A stretch of DNA of 21,051 nt, from IMG/VR virus record IMGVR_UViG_3300037861_000339, positions 1 to 21,051 of that record; one strand, written 5' to 3'. The notes under the pieces were generated by a model. It did no database searches. It saw only the letters and a list, made by a program, of their open reading frames with translations, and was not told the DNA's origin. Shown here piece after piece: positions 1-7,118 of the stretch (positions are counted from its first letter, which is position 1; each line of letters opens with the position of its first letter). The DNA is from a virus. The position numbers were made by a program, and so were the translations under genes.

Positions 1-31
1 CCCTAATCTGTTTCTACACTTGCCTTTTTCG

Positions 32-57
32 AAAAAACGCGATATATGGTGGCGTTT
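32..57 (-). terminator. Intrinsic terminator after the terminase genes
   Basis: Read on the minus strand, AAACGC pairs with GCGTTT (positions 57-52 with 40-35) across an 11-base loop, followed by a run of T. It lies 23 bases beyond the stop codon of the large terminase gene, so it would end the terS-terL transcript. The stem is short (6 bp), which limits confidence. Confidence 0.5.
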
Positions 58-79
58 ATTAAAAAAAACAAAAAAAACC

Positions 80-1672
80 CTATTTTTTCAGCGTATGCCC
101 TTTGAACAATGGCAAGAAAACTTTGTCGTGTTTTTGTTTGATAAGCTTAAAAACCTGCTTACTATATCTCCAGTAGAGTGGGATATCAAAAGTATCAGAG
201 AAGTGAGTCGCATGTTGCTGAGGCAAGACCTTAGACTTCTCGCTTCGTTTATCTTTTACAATTGTGTTGGATTTATTGCCAGCAAGAGCTGGAGCATTCT
301 CTAATGATATAATAAGATCCTGGCAATTGTTCTCGTTGATTTCAATTGCAGGCAATCCCATTGTACCACCATGTTTCAATAAGTAATTGATCACTATAAA
401 CTTCTCGTTATGCGGTGGATTCTCGGCACCTTTGCGCACCTTGACTAAAACCTTCCAGCCTTGACGCTTCAAACAATCAATCGCCTGCTCTGCAAACGTT
501 ACTCTAGAGTTGGGCGTTTTATTGTTACCATTACGGTCATAATAGAACTCGATCGCGTTATTGTGTTTCTTTTTATCCTCATAGTAAGGAGCAAACTCTT
601 CATCAATTAAGTCGTCAATGATCTTGGGTGAGTTCACATAGAAAGTCTTGAGACAACGGTAGCGTTCCCCCTGGTCTTGTGATACCTTAAGCGTGATGAT
701 ATTACCCCAGTCAATGGTCAGGATAAGCGGCTTACTCTTCATGTAATCCGTGTCTTGATTGCAATTGAAATCCTTAGCCTTAGCACGTACACCTACTCCT
801 TCAAGGTATACCATATCATAGGCATTGCGGTAATAATGCTTCTTTGGGTCCAGCTGTGGATAGAATCCATTAGTAACCTTGGCAGGTCGTATATTCCTGA
901 TCTCTGCATCATAATGCATCACGCTTGGTGCGTTGTCTCGCATTCTTTCGAACCAAGAAGAACTAAGATTGTGCTTATTGACTGCTGCCGGAGCTTTGAC
1001 AAATAACACCTTCCAAGGTTCTTTCTTAGCTAACGCATCCAAGTCAGTGAACCATTGCCCTTTCTTAGTCATAGCGACAGAAGACGCATATATCTCAGCA
1101 TTACACAACGGCTGATCTTCATATAAACCGCCACAAGTGGAGCGGTTTGTAGTTTGAACATTATTAAACAACTTCACATGATCCAGCAACGCTGCCTCAT
1201 CCCCAATTACAACTGAAGAGTTCAATCCACGACCCGCATCAGTTTGATCGTTGCTGACTAATTGCCAAACAAACCCATTTGAAAAGTGAATCGTATTGTC
1301 CCAGTTCTTGCTGGGCGACTGGAAAGGCATTTCAAAACCAAGGCTTTTTCCACACTTTCCTACGACATAATCGATGTCTTCATATATCCCAAACATCGCC
1401 AATCCCGCCTTAGTAGAGGGTAGTGTCCTGGATAAGATTTGCTGATACGTTTCGCCGACTATTATTCCAGTTGCTTTAGGCATTTGCATTACGGCTTCTT
1501 TGACAAACCAGCCTAATATTGTTGACTTCCCAGAACCACGAGCCCATTCTAAAACAATGGTTTTAATATACATCTCCACCAAAGTAATTAGATTCATTAC
1601 CTTTTTACTAGCTTTGGCTATCGTGACTATTTGAGCAAGATTGAGCTCGATTTCGTTATTCTTCATCTTCAT
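80..1672 (-). CDS. terL: Phage terminase large subunit (packaging ATPase and nuclease)
   Basis: This is the motor that cuts phage DNA and pumps it into the prohead. The N-terminal ATPase has a Walker A motif, ARGSGKST, at residues 44-51 and a Walker B motif, VVIGDEA, at 154-160. The C-terminal RNase H-like nuclease shows the expected acidic residues: D321 in ILTIDWG, D379 in YYDRNGN, and D493/D496 in HFSDTFD. The 530 aa length is normal for the family. The start overlaps the end of the small-subunit gene by 17 bases. The first ATG sits directly against an AAAGGAGG sequence and the in-frame ATG two codons later has better spacing, so translation may begin at residue 3. The stop is followed by a terminator-like hairpin. 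Function is clear from the motifs; which packaging type (cos or pac) it serves cannot be told. Confidence 0.93.
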   Translation of the reverse strand: MKMKNNEIELNLAQIVTIAKASKKVMNLITLVEMYIKTIVLEWARGSGKSTILGWFVKEAVMQMPKATGIIVGETYQQILSRTLPSTKAGLAMFGIYEDIDYVVGKCGKSLGFEMPFQSPSKNWDNTIHFSNGFVWQLVSNDQTDAGRGLNSSVVIGDEAALLDHVKLFNNVQTTNRSTCGGLYEDQPLCNAEIYASSVAMTKKGQWFTDLDALAKKEPWKVLFVKAPAAVNKHNLSSSWFERMRDNAPSVMHYDAEIRNIRPAKVTNGFYPQLDPKKHYYRNAYDMVYLEGVGVRAKAKDFNCNQDTDYMKSKPLILTIDWGNIITLKVSQDQGERYRCLKTFYVNSPKIIDDLIDEEFAPYYEDKKKHNNAIEFYYDRNGNNKTPNSRVTFAEQAIDCLKRQGWKVLVKVRKGAENPPHNEKFIVINYLLKHGGTMGLPAIEINENNCQDLIISLENAPALAGNKSNTIVKDKRSEKSKVLPQQHATHFSDTFDIPLYWRYSKQVFKLIKQKHDKVFLPLFKGHTLKK

Positions 1673-2234
1673 CCTCCTTTACATCTTCATAATCGATATC
1701 CTCTGAATTCATATCATTGAAATCAATTAAACCACCATCTGTTCGACCCTCTAATGCTTTCAATACAGATGGGTGTACTTTCAATATATAGGTTTGTGCT
1801 TTCAATTTTTCTGGATCAAAATTTGGATCAGTATCTTTATCAAAACCACCAATTTTAATCCTTTGCGCGATCACTTTCAATTCTAATGCTCCATCTTTAT
1901 CCTTGATAGCTCGCTGTTGCAAACGCATTAGATCCTCCTCAATTAGGTAGCGCTTAGCTTCCTTGTGATTCTTTAATATATCTCCAAAAATCGCCAAAGA
2001 ATCATTGACATAGCGATACGCCTGAGCACGGCTAGAACCATCATTCACTAACACCGAAACAGCCTGTTCCTTGGAATGATAATTTATCATCAAGTTCCAC
2101 GCTTTGGATATTTTTATACGAGTTTCTTCTTGTGACTCGCTTAATGTAACGGTGTGTTCACCCTTGAGATAGTACTTGCGTATTTTATCCAGGGTTGTGA
2201 CTTTCTTTCGAAGAATGACCGCATTAGAACTCAT
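1656..2234 (-). CDS. terS: Probable terminase small subunit
   Basis: The 192 aa protein lies directly upstream of, and overlapping, the large terminase gene, which is the usual place for the DNA-recognition subunit. A helix-turn-helix-like segment is seen near residues 55-85 (AVSVLVNDGSSRAQAYRYV), followed by helical, charged sequence and a very acidic C-terminus (DYEDVKEDEDEE). Small terminase subunits diverge strongly, so the call rests on position, size and the HTH more than on conserved residues. Its transcript probably starts between it and the hairpin at 2291-2321, but I see no exact TAnnTTTG box there. Overlap with terL suggests translational coupling. Confidence 0.72.
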   Translation of the reverse strand: MSSNAVILRKKVTTLDKIRKYYLKGEHTVTLSESQEETRIKISKAWNLMINYHSKEQAVSVLVNDGSSRAQAYRYVNDSLAIFGDILKNHKEAKRYLIEEDLMRLQQRAIKDKDGALELKVIAQRIKIGGFDKDTDPNFDPEKLKAQTYILKVHPSVLKALEGRTDGGLIDFNDMNSEDIDYEDVKEDEDEE

Positions 2235-2290
2235 ATTGCTATTATTTTAATGCAAGGTCATAAACGGTAAGTGTAGAAAAAAGGACAAAT

Positions 2291-2321
2291 AAAAAAGCCC
2301 CACGTTTAGTGAGGCTTTTTT
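2291..2321 (-). terminator. Intrinsic terminator of the moron gene
   Basis: A 13 bp stem with one mismatch (2291-2303 with 2309-2321) and a 5-base loop, with A-rich and T-rich flanks on either side, so it can work in both directions. It begins 4 bases past the stop of the 361 aa membrane-protein gene and separates that gene from terS. Confidence 0.85.
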
Positions 2322-2324
2322 ATT

Positions 2325-3410
2325 TTATTTTGGTGTTGGTATTTTTGCTAATACTTTATTTAAAACACCCGTTACAAACTTTATTTTAGAAGGATCGTCT
2401 TCTTCTTTTTTTTCAATAGTATTGCTTTGCATTCGCTCAAAATAATTGATAATTTGGTTCCATTTCAAAGTTTCTCTCTTGTGCTCTATATTAACTTTTG
2501 ATTCACTTATATGGATGTTTATTTCATTAGTATCGGGATCTTCGTAATCTTTAACTATTGCTAAACCATACTCATTTAATGCTTGAGCTATATTGCCAGA
2601 AACAGAATAAATAGCAGACATGTTTCTCTTATCTTGATTAATTTTTTCATAGGTAATTAGTAACCCTTTTATTAAAGCATAACCTCCTGTAAATACTGCA
2701 CTTAAGCATAATGCCCAAGGTAATTTCAAAACTAATATTCCAAAAGCATAATTAATAATTGGCATTGAGCCTGCTTTGGCATCTAAAGCTAGAACATAAG
2801 CGTTATAATTGTCAAAAGATTTGAGTAAATTAGGAATACTAATTGCGATCGTCAATCCAATTGCTACAACTACAAGAACTATTACTGCCGTATAAAGTTT
2901 CATATTATTGTTTGTTTCTTCTATAAAATCTTTAAACTGATTAATTAGCCTTACCTTGCTTTTAGCATCCTGTTCTGCTAAATTAATGTCCTGTTTAGCA
3001 ATATTTTCTGCAACTTTAATAGCTTTTAAAGCTTTTTCATTAGCCGTTTTAACCGTAGTATTAATCGAACTTATTTTACTTTCAAGCTCAATATTTTTCG
3101 AATTTATTTCAATATCTAATTCATCTCTAGTTTTTCTTAACTCTTCGATTTCTTTACTAATAATCGATACAAATGAATGAAATGAAGAACCTTCAACCGA
3201 ATCTCCCTCCTTACCAATTAAATCATTTAAAGTAGATATTCTTGATTCTAGTTTCCCAATTTGCTTTTTCTTAGATGCAATATTTTTTTTTAATAAATCG
3301 TCATTTATTAAATGATCAAAATCTATGTGCTTAAAATCTTCTGCTAATTTCGAAAGTCCAGCATTACTATTTTCATAATGTTCAATAGGCAAATAAGTGG
3401 CAAAACTCAC
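2325..3410 (-). CDS. Coiled-coil protein with two membrane segments (moron candidate)
   Basis: I do not recognise a family. The 361 aa protein has a long charged, coiled-coil-like N-terminal half (about residues 40-165, rich in K, E, S and I), hydrophobic segments at about 172-192 and 222-252, and a charged cytoplasm-like tail rich in K and E. This layout suggests an inner-membrane protein with a long helical arm. The apparent start is GTG (GGAGTGAGT); no in-frame ATG lies near the N-terminus. An in-frame short ORF ends 18 bases upstream, so the gene may once have been longer. The gene has its own promoter-like box and terminators on both sides, unlike the operons around it, and it interrupts the order methyltransferase-terminase. 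A lysogenic-conversion or superinfection-exclusion role is guesswork from that layout. Confidence 0.7.
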   Translation of the reverse strand: MSFATYLPIEHYENSNAGLSKLAEDFKHIDFDHLINDDLLKKNIASKKKQIGKLESRISTLNDLIGKEGDSVEGSSFHSFVSIISKEIEELRKTRDELDIEINSKNIELESKISSINTTVKTANEKALKAIKVAENIAKQDINLAEQDAKSKVRLINQFKDFIEETNNNMKLYTAVIVLVVVAIGLTIAISIPNLLKSFDNYNAYVLALDAKAGSMPIINYAFGILVLKLPWALCLSAVFTGGYALIKGLLITYEKINQDKRNMSAIYSVSGNIAQALNEYGLAIVKDYEDPDTNEINIHISESKVNIEHKRETLKWNQIINYFERMQSNTIEKKEEDDPSKIKFVTGVLNKVLAKIPTPK

Positions 3411-3428
3411 TCCGTGAGCAGATACTAA

Positions 3429-3497
3429 TTAAGGTAATTTTTCAATAATTAGTTTTAAATCACTAATGTGATCTTCATAATCTACTTCTTCTTCCAT
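3429..3497 (-). CDS. 22-codon ORF in frame upstream of the membrane-protein gene
   Basis: Starts ATG, begins MEEEVDYEDH and ends in KLP then TAA. It lies in the same frame as the 361 aa gene: after the TAA, codons read L V S A H G and then the GTG start. Without the stop, the two would make one 390 aa protein with a plausible helical junction. It could be a leader peptide, or the original N-terminus cut off by a nonsense mutation. It is too short to judge by coding statistics. Confidence 0.35.
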   Translation of the reverse strand: MEEEVDYEDHISDLKLIIEKLP

Positions 3498-3521
3498 ATT
3501 TAATTTGTTTCGGTTAGAGAA

Positions 3522-3550
3522 CAAACCTACAAAAAAAATATAAAACAAAG
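3522..3550 (-). promoter_or_regulatory. Bacteroidetes-type promoter for the moron unit
   Basis: On the minus strand TAGGTTTG (3529-3522) matches the flavobacterial -7 consensus TAnnTTTG exactly. A CTTTG at 3550-3546, 16 bases upstream, could serve as the -33 TTG element, slightly closer than the usual 17-23. The -33 element lies in the arm of the preceding terminator, making a compact terminator-promoter junction. The ATG of the short ORF follows 24 bases downstream. Confidence 0.5.
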
Positions 3551-3573
3551 GCCTCAGAAGAAGTGAGGCCTTT
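3547..3573 (-). terminator. Intrinsic terminator after the ParB-methyltransferase gene
   Basis: A perfect 10 bp stem, AAAGGCCTCA with TGAGGCCTTT, and a 7-base loop, with T-rich sequence on both strands. It starts 2 bases after the stop of the methyltransferase gene and isolates the moron from upstream transcription. Confidence 0.88.
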
Positions 3574-3575
3574 AT

Positions 3576-4859
3576 TTATTCAAAATATTTATCGATTTCA
3601 ATTTTCGATAAAACTTCTCCATTTTTTAAGAGTTCAAAGTCCAAGTGATTTTCACGCATGTACTTAACCCATCTCCTCACATCGACATCAACATATCGAG
3701 GATCAAGTTCAATCCCGCGACATTGCCTCCAGTTCATTTCACAACAAATTAAAGTAGTACCAGAACCAAGGAATGGATCACCAATGATATCACTCTGTTT
3801 TGAACTATTTTTCATCAAGTAAGTAAATAAATCAACAGGCTTCATTGTAGGATGATCTTCGCTTCTTATCGGTTTATTAAATTCAATCACAGTGGTTTGC
3901 TTCCGGTCAGAATACCAGTTATGCGCAGCGCCTTCTTTCCATCCATAAAGTACAGGTTCGTGTTTCCATTGGTAATCTTGGCGACCCATTACGATGGAGT
4001 TTTTTAACCAAATAAGGCATTGAGCTAGTTTATAACCGCCATCCTTTAGCGCGTTTCTAAAATTAGCACCTTCACTATCTGCATGAAAAACATAAATACC
4101 ACCACCCAATTGTGTATGATCACAAGCCGTTTTATAAAATTCAAAGAGAAAGGTGTAAAAGTCGGCACTAGTCATATTATCATTTTCAATCTGCAACTTA
4201 TCTTTAGTGCCCCCGGTATAATTTACGTTATATGGTGGATCAGTCAATACGAGATCAAATAATTTTCCCTCAAGTAATGCTTCATAAACTTCTGGCGATC
4301 GACTATCTCCACAAACCACACGATGCACGAGTTTCTTTTGTTTCGAATGCATCTCATAAACATCGCCTAAAACTGTGATAGGTTCTTTTGGCAACACTGG
4401 ATCAAAGTCAGTTTCCTCTTCTGATTGTAGTTCCATAGGCAAACCATCATCTGGCAATGGAATATCATCTACATTTAATCCAAGAGACAACAAATCAATA
4501 TCCGTAAAAATGGCATTCAAAATATCAATATCCCATTCTCCAACAGATACATTCGAGCGAATATTGTACTCTTTAAACTCTAATTCAGTCAGTTCGCGAT
4601 TGGGAACACGAACATCAATATCCTCTTCGCCTCTTCCTATTTCCAAAAGAACAACAACACGCTGATGGCCAGCAATGATGATGTTATCTGTATTGATAGC
4701 AGGAATTTCAGCAAGGTTGTATTTTTCTAAACTCTCTCGAAGCTTTTGTTTTTTGTCTTCAGACAGTTTTCGGGGATTGTACTCGTAAGGAATTAAATCC
4801 TTTACTTTTCTTTTTTGGGTTGACCACTCCAGCGGAGCTAATAATAATAAATTACTCAT
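3576..4859 (-). CDS. ParB-domain DNA methyltransferase (beta-class, N6A or N4C)
   Basis: The 427 aa protein joins a ParB/sulfiredoxin-like N-terminal domain (PYEYNPRKLS at 24-33, AGHQRV at 63-68) to an S-adenosylmethionine-dependent amino-methyltransferase. Motif IV, TDPPYNV, at 206-212 comes before motif I, DPFLGSGTT, at 361-369, which is the beta-class order. HEPVLYGWK (300-308) and HPTMKPV (336-342) are typical of this phage group. DPPY points to methylation of an exocyclic amino group (adenine N6 or cytosine N4). Its start overlaps the end of the upstream gene by 8 bases, so the two are translationally coupled. There is no endonuclease beside it, so it is an orphan enzyme, probably shielding phage DNA from host restriction or marking it for packaging or replication. 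Confidence 0.9.
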   Translation of the reverse strand: MSNLLLLAPLEWSTQKRKVKDLIPYEYNPRKLSEDKKQKLRESLEKYNLAEIPAINTDNIIIAGHQRVVVLLEIGRGEEDIDVRVPNRELTELEFKEYNIRSNVSVGEWDIDILNAIFTDIDLLSLGLNVDDIPLPDDGLPMELQSEEETDFDPVLPKEPITVLGDVYEMHSKQKKLVHRVVCGDSRSPEVYEALLEGKLFDLVLTDPPYNVNYTGGTKDKLQIENDNMTSADFYTFLFEFYKTACDHTQLGGGIYVFHADSEGANFRNALKDGGYKLAQCLIWLKNSIVMGRQDYQWKHEPVLYGWKEGAAHNWYSDRKQTTVIEFNKPIRSEDHPTMKPVDLFTYLMKNSSKQSDIIGDPFLGSGTTLICCEMNWRQCRGIELDPRYVDVDVRRWVKYMRENHLDFELLKNGEVLSKIEIDKYFE

Positions 4860-5592
4860 CTTTCAAAATTTTTCTAATCGTTTCTAAATCAATTTTTAGT
4901 TGCTCCAGTTGCTCCAGCTTTCGGTTTAGCAAAGAGAGAAGTCCACGTTCTTCTGGAGACGCTTTTAGCTGCTCCTTCATCACATCGATTGTTTTCTCTC
5001 GTTTACTAATCCTAGACTGTAGGTTGTCCCTAAGCTTTACTAGTTGAATTCCGTTCAGCTTTTTGAAGTCCTCGCTTTCCTCCGTTGGCATAACTCTATT
5101 GTGATCTTTCCAGTGATCTAGAATCATCCAGGCTCTATCAATCTTGGTCCACAGATCTTCGAGTTGAATGATAATGGTAAGCGCACTATTTTCGTCATCA
5201 TCTTCAAGTAAGTTCAATTGGAATTTGAGCTCACAAGAATGATAAAAATCATTCACACGTTGACGGTAAGTGGAATGCAATTGCGGTGGATACATTGCCA
5301 TCGTTTCTTTCTGAAAAGAAACAGCAACCGACTGTTTTATAATTTCCTGCAATAAAGGCTTGGCTTTAGGTATAGGATTAACCACATCCATAGCCTTTTC
5401 TATTTTAGGAGTAATCGTAGGTTTTTCAGAAAACGAAGCCTTTTTGAGTTCGTATTTCAGTTTAAGAAAATTAGCTGTTGATTCCTTCCCGAAGCTTCTC
5501 AGCACATTGCTATTGCAAGAGGCTAATTTGCTGTAAAGCAAAACCCCATCATCGTAAGAACCGGAATAAGCAAACCAACCATGGATATTCAT
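4852..5592 (-). CDS. Conserved-looking phage protein with C-terminal coiled coil, function unknown
   Basis: The reading frame stays open to 5640, but that extension runs through a terminator hairpin and would give an unlikely hydrophobic start, so I place the start at the ATG at 5592 (MNIHGWFAY), giving 246 aa. The N-terminal 45 residues are aromatic and compact; a middle segment (YPPQLHSTYRQRVNDFYHSCELKF in part) precedes a helical tail of about 70 residues with heptad-like leucines (LLSLLNRKLEQLEQLKIDL in part). It overlaps the start of the ParB-methyltransferase gene by 8 bases. Proteins starting IHxWFxxSG... with this layout seem familiar from Bacteroidetes phages, but I cannot name a function. 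Confidence 0.75.
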   Translation of the reverse strand: MNIHGWFAYSGSYDDGVLLYSKLASCNSNVLRSFGKESTANFLKLKYELKKASFSEKPTITPKIEKAMDVVNPIPKAKPLLQEIIKQSVAVSFQKETMAMYPPQLHSTYRQRVNDFYHSCELKFQLNLLEDDDENSALTIIIQLEDLWTKIDRAWMILDHWKDHNRVMPTEESEDFKKLNGIQLVKLRDNLQSRISKREKTIDVMKEQLKASPEERGLLSLLNRKLEQLEQLKIDLETIRKILKDE

Positions 5593-5604
5593 AAAAAACC
5601 ATTT

Positions 5605-5637
5605 AAAAAAAAGTCCGAGCATTACACCCAGACTTTT
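5605..5637 (-). terminator. Intrinsic terminator ending the capsid gene cluster
   Basis: On the minus strand AAAAGTCTG pairs with CGGACTTTT (9 bp with one T-G wobble, 11-base loop), followed by eight T. It lies between the 101 aa gene and the 246 aa gene, ending 13 bases before the ATG of the latter. That leaves no room for a promoter after it, so downstream expression must come from readthrough or from a promoter overlapping the hairpin. Confidence 0.8.
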
Positions 5638-5668
5638 CACTAATTAAAAACCAATAAAAATGAAAAAG

Positions 5669-5974
5669 CTACTTAAATTCTGCTTTTCTTGCTTTTGCAA
5701 ATTCCTGAACTTTCTCACTATCAGGTTTTGCCAAAGCCAAAATTTCTACATCCTCGATGCGTCTTGCTTTTTTGATTAAATGCAATAGATCTGCAATTTT
5801 CGCCTTTTTAAAAAGCTCCTCGGCACCAGGCTTTAATCCCAAATATTGAAATCCTCCTTTGTAGACTTCCAAGGAATTATTTGGAATTCCTGTACGTAAA
5901 TCAAACCTTGCCCCACCGTTTAAAACGAAGGAGCAAGGAATGGCTAGATTTACTATTTCAAAAAACTTATTCAT
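5669..5974 (-). CDS. Small late protein, function unknown
   Basis: The 101 aa protein has a hydrophobic, possibly beta-rich first half (IVNLAIPCSFVLNGGARFDL in part) and a helical, lysine- and glutamate-rich second half. Its ATG overlaps the TAA of the upstream tail-tube-like gene in the arrangement TAATG, so the two are coupled. As the last gene of the capsid cluster before a terminator it is probably a virion or virion-assembly protein. No family recognised. Confidence 0.7.
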   Translation of the reverse strand: MNKFFEIVNLAIPCSFVLNGGARFDLRTGIPNNSLEVYKGGFQYLGLKPGAEELFKKAKIADLLHLIKKARRIEDVEILALAKPDSEKVQEFAKARKAEFK

Positions 5975-6534
5975 TATACAACTGCAGGCTCTTGTATTAC
6001 CCCAGAGTAAACAATAGGCACACAGAAGGATTCAATGGTAAAATTTACCATTTTATCATCCTCACCACCTTTTCCAGTGGTAGACTTACCTTCAATAATA
6101 TACGCCGCACTGTATTTATCCCCTACAAGACGGTTTTGTCCATCCCGTTCTGGAACTAAAAACAACATAGGCGTATTCTTATGTGTTCTCATAAATCCAA
6201 GTGTAGTCTTGTCGTTTCCTGAAACGGCAAAAGCAAAGGAGCTTTTGGTTTTCTTATTACCTTTGTTCCCTACTAAATCACACATCACTTCTCCGGTGTC
6301 TGGCATCAATACTATTTTTCCAAATCCTTTTCCAGCTTGAAAAACAATATCGGTAGTAACTTCTACTGCTGTTCCGTAAGTATAGCCCGCCTCACCATAA
6401 TTTAAAGGCATCGGAAACGTGGTGATTTGAGGATGAATGGCATAGCGCACACCCACCTCAGAAACGCCTGCTTGTACTTCACCATTGATACAAGCTGTTA
6501 AATCTTCTACTGGTAAATCGTCAAAACAACTCAT
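5974..6534 (-). CDS. Putative virion protein, tail-tube-like
   Basis: The 186 aa protein is predicted by eye to be mostly beta strand with short turns, with little helix and no membrane segment. Its second half (YSAAYIIEGKSTTGKGGEDD, then a run ending CVPIVYSGVI) has the look of tail-tube proteins, where a charged loop is followed by a strand ending in a proline-aromatic pair. It sits three genes after the major capsid candidate and is coupled to the next gene. The tail-tube reading is a weak structural guess; a head decoration or connector protein is the main alternative. Confidence 0.7.
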   Translation of the reverse strand: MSCFDDLPVEDLTACINGEVQAGVSEVGVRYAIHPQITTFPMPLNYGEAGYTYGTAVEVTTDIVFQAGKGFGKIVLMPDTGEVMCDLVGNKGNKKTKSSFAFAVSGNDKTTLGFMRTHKNTPMLFLVPERDGQNRLVGDKYSAAYIIEGKSTTGKGGEDDKMVNFTIESFCVPIVYSGVIQEPAVV

Positions 6535-6537
6535 AGT

Positions 6538-7104
6538 CTATTTTTTTAATGTTAAAAATGATAATTTTCCTGCAACCATTAAATCGATAGCATCAACATC
6601 AGCGATCCATTCTTTTTGCGTTCTATGCTGTCCTAAGTATCTAAAGGCTGCAGGTGCATCTTCTTTAAACATATATTCCAAGCCATTAGCAGCCGTAGCC
6701 GCTTCATCAGTTCTACCTTCCTGTACTGGTTCTAAAACCACTTCAATTCCAGCAGCTTCATCTGCTTTTTTAGATTCAAGAAGTGCAACAACTTCTGCTT
6801 TACTTAAACTGTCAATATCTGCAATACCTAAATATTCAGACAATATAGCTAGCAATTCAGCATCACGAGCAGCTTTTGCAATTTCATCAGCTAGCTTTTG
6901 AAATTCAACAATTGCAGCGACTAATTCTTCTACTGATTTTCCTTCCACTACAAGACCTAATTCAGTTGCTTCTGCAACTATTTCAGCATCTTGAGCTATT
7001 TTTTTTTCTGCTGTCTCAATCGCTAATTTCAATTGAGAGGCAGTAAGAGCCTCGGCATTCTCAATGCCGAGCTCTATTGCTTTTTTTACTAATTCTTTAC
7101 TCAT
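6538..7104 (-). CDS. Late protein with three HeH/SAP-like helix repeats
   Basis: This 188 aa protein is rich in Ala, Glu and Leu. Three helix-extended-helix-like units can be seen near residues 5-31 (AIELGIENAEALTASQLKLA), 44-67 (ATELGLVVEGKSVEELVAAI) and 85-110 (LSEYLGIADIDSLSKAEVVA), each with the form LGI-x-SL/SVEEL-xx-AI. Such units resemble the HeH/LEM/SAP folds. The C-terminal 45 residues (FRYLGQHRTQKEWIADVDAI in part) form a separate small domain. The ATG is preceded by AAAGGAAACT, the same context as the nested scaffold start. It follows the capsid gene by 14 bases, so a head-associated protein is likely. Confidence 0.75.
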   Translation of the reverse strand: MSKELVKKAIELGIENAEALTASQLKLAIETAEKKIAQDAEIVAEATELGLVVEGKSVEELVAAIVEFQKLADEIAKAARDAELLAILSEYLGIADIDSLSKAEVVALLESKKADEAAGIEVVLEPVQEGRTDEAATAANGLEYMFKEDAPAAFRYLGQHRTQKEWIADVDAIDLMVAGKLSFLTLKK

Positions 7105-7118
7105 AGTTTCCTTTGGTA

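Larger units (their letters stand above)
11..2279. repeat. Inverted 14-mer flanking the terminase genes
   Basis: TTTCTACACTTGCC at 11-24 and its near reverse complement GGTAAGTGTAGAAA at 2266-2279 match at 13 of 14 positions. They stand just outside the terS-terL unit, one beyond the terminator and one upstream of terS. Only the two 14-mers are the repeat; the interval between them is coding. A packaging-recognition or regulatory role is possible, chance is not excluded. Confidence 0.35.

Noticed and set aside
20-304. 94-codon plus-strand frame at the left edge
   Set aside because: It lies across the terminator and antisense to the end of terL, whose motifs establish the minus strand as coding.
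5593-5640. Hydrophobic N-terminal extension of the 246 aa protein
   Set aside because: The extension is translated from a terminator hairpin and its T-run; the ATG at 5592 gives a more credible start.
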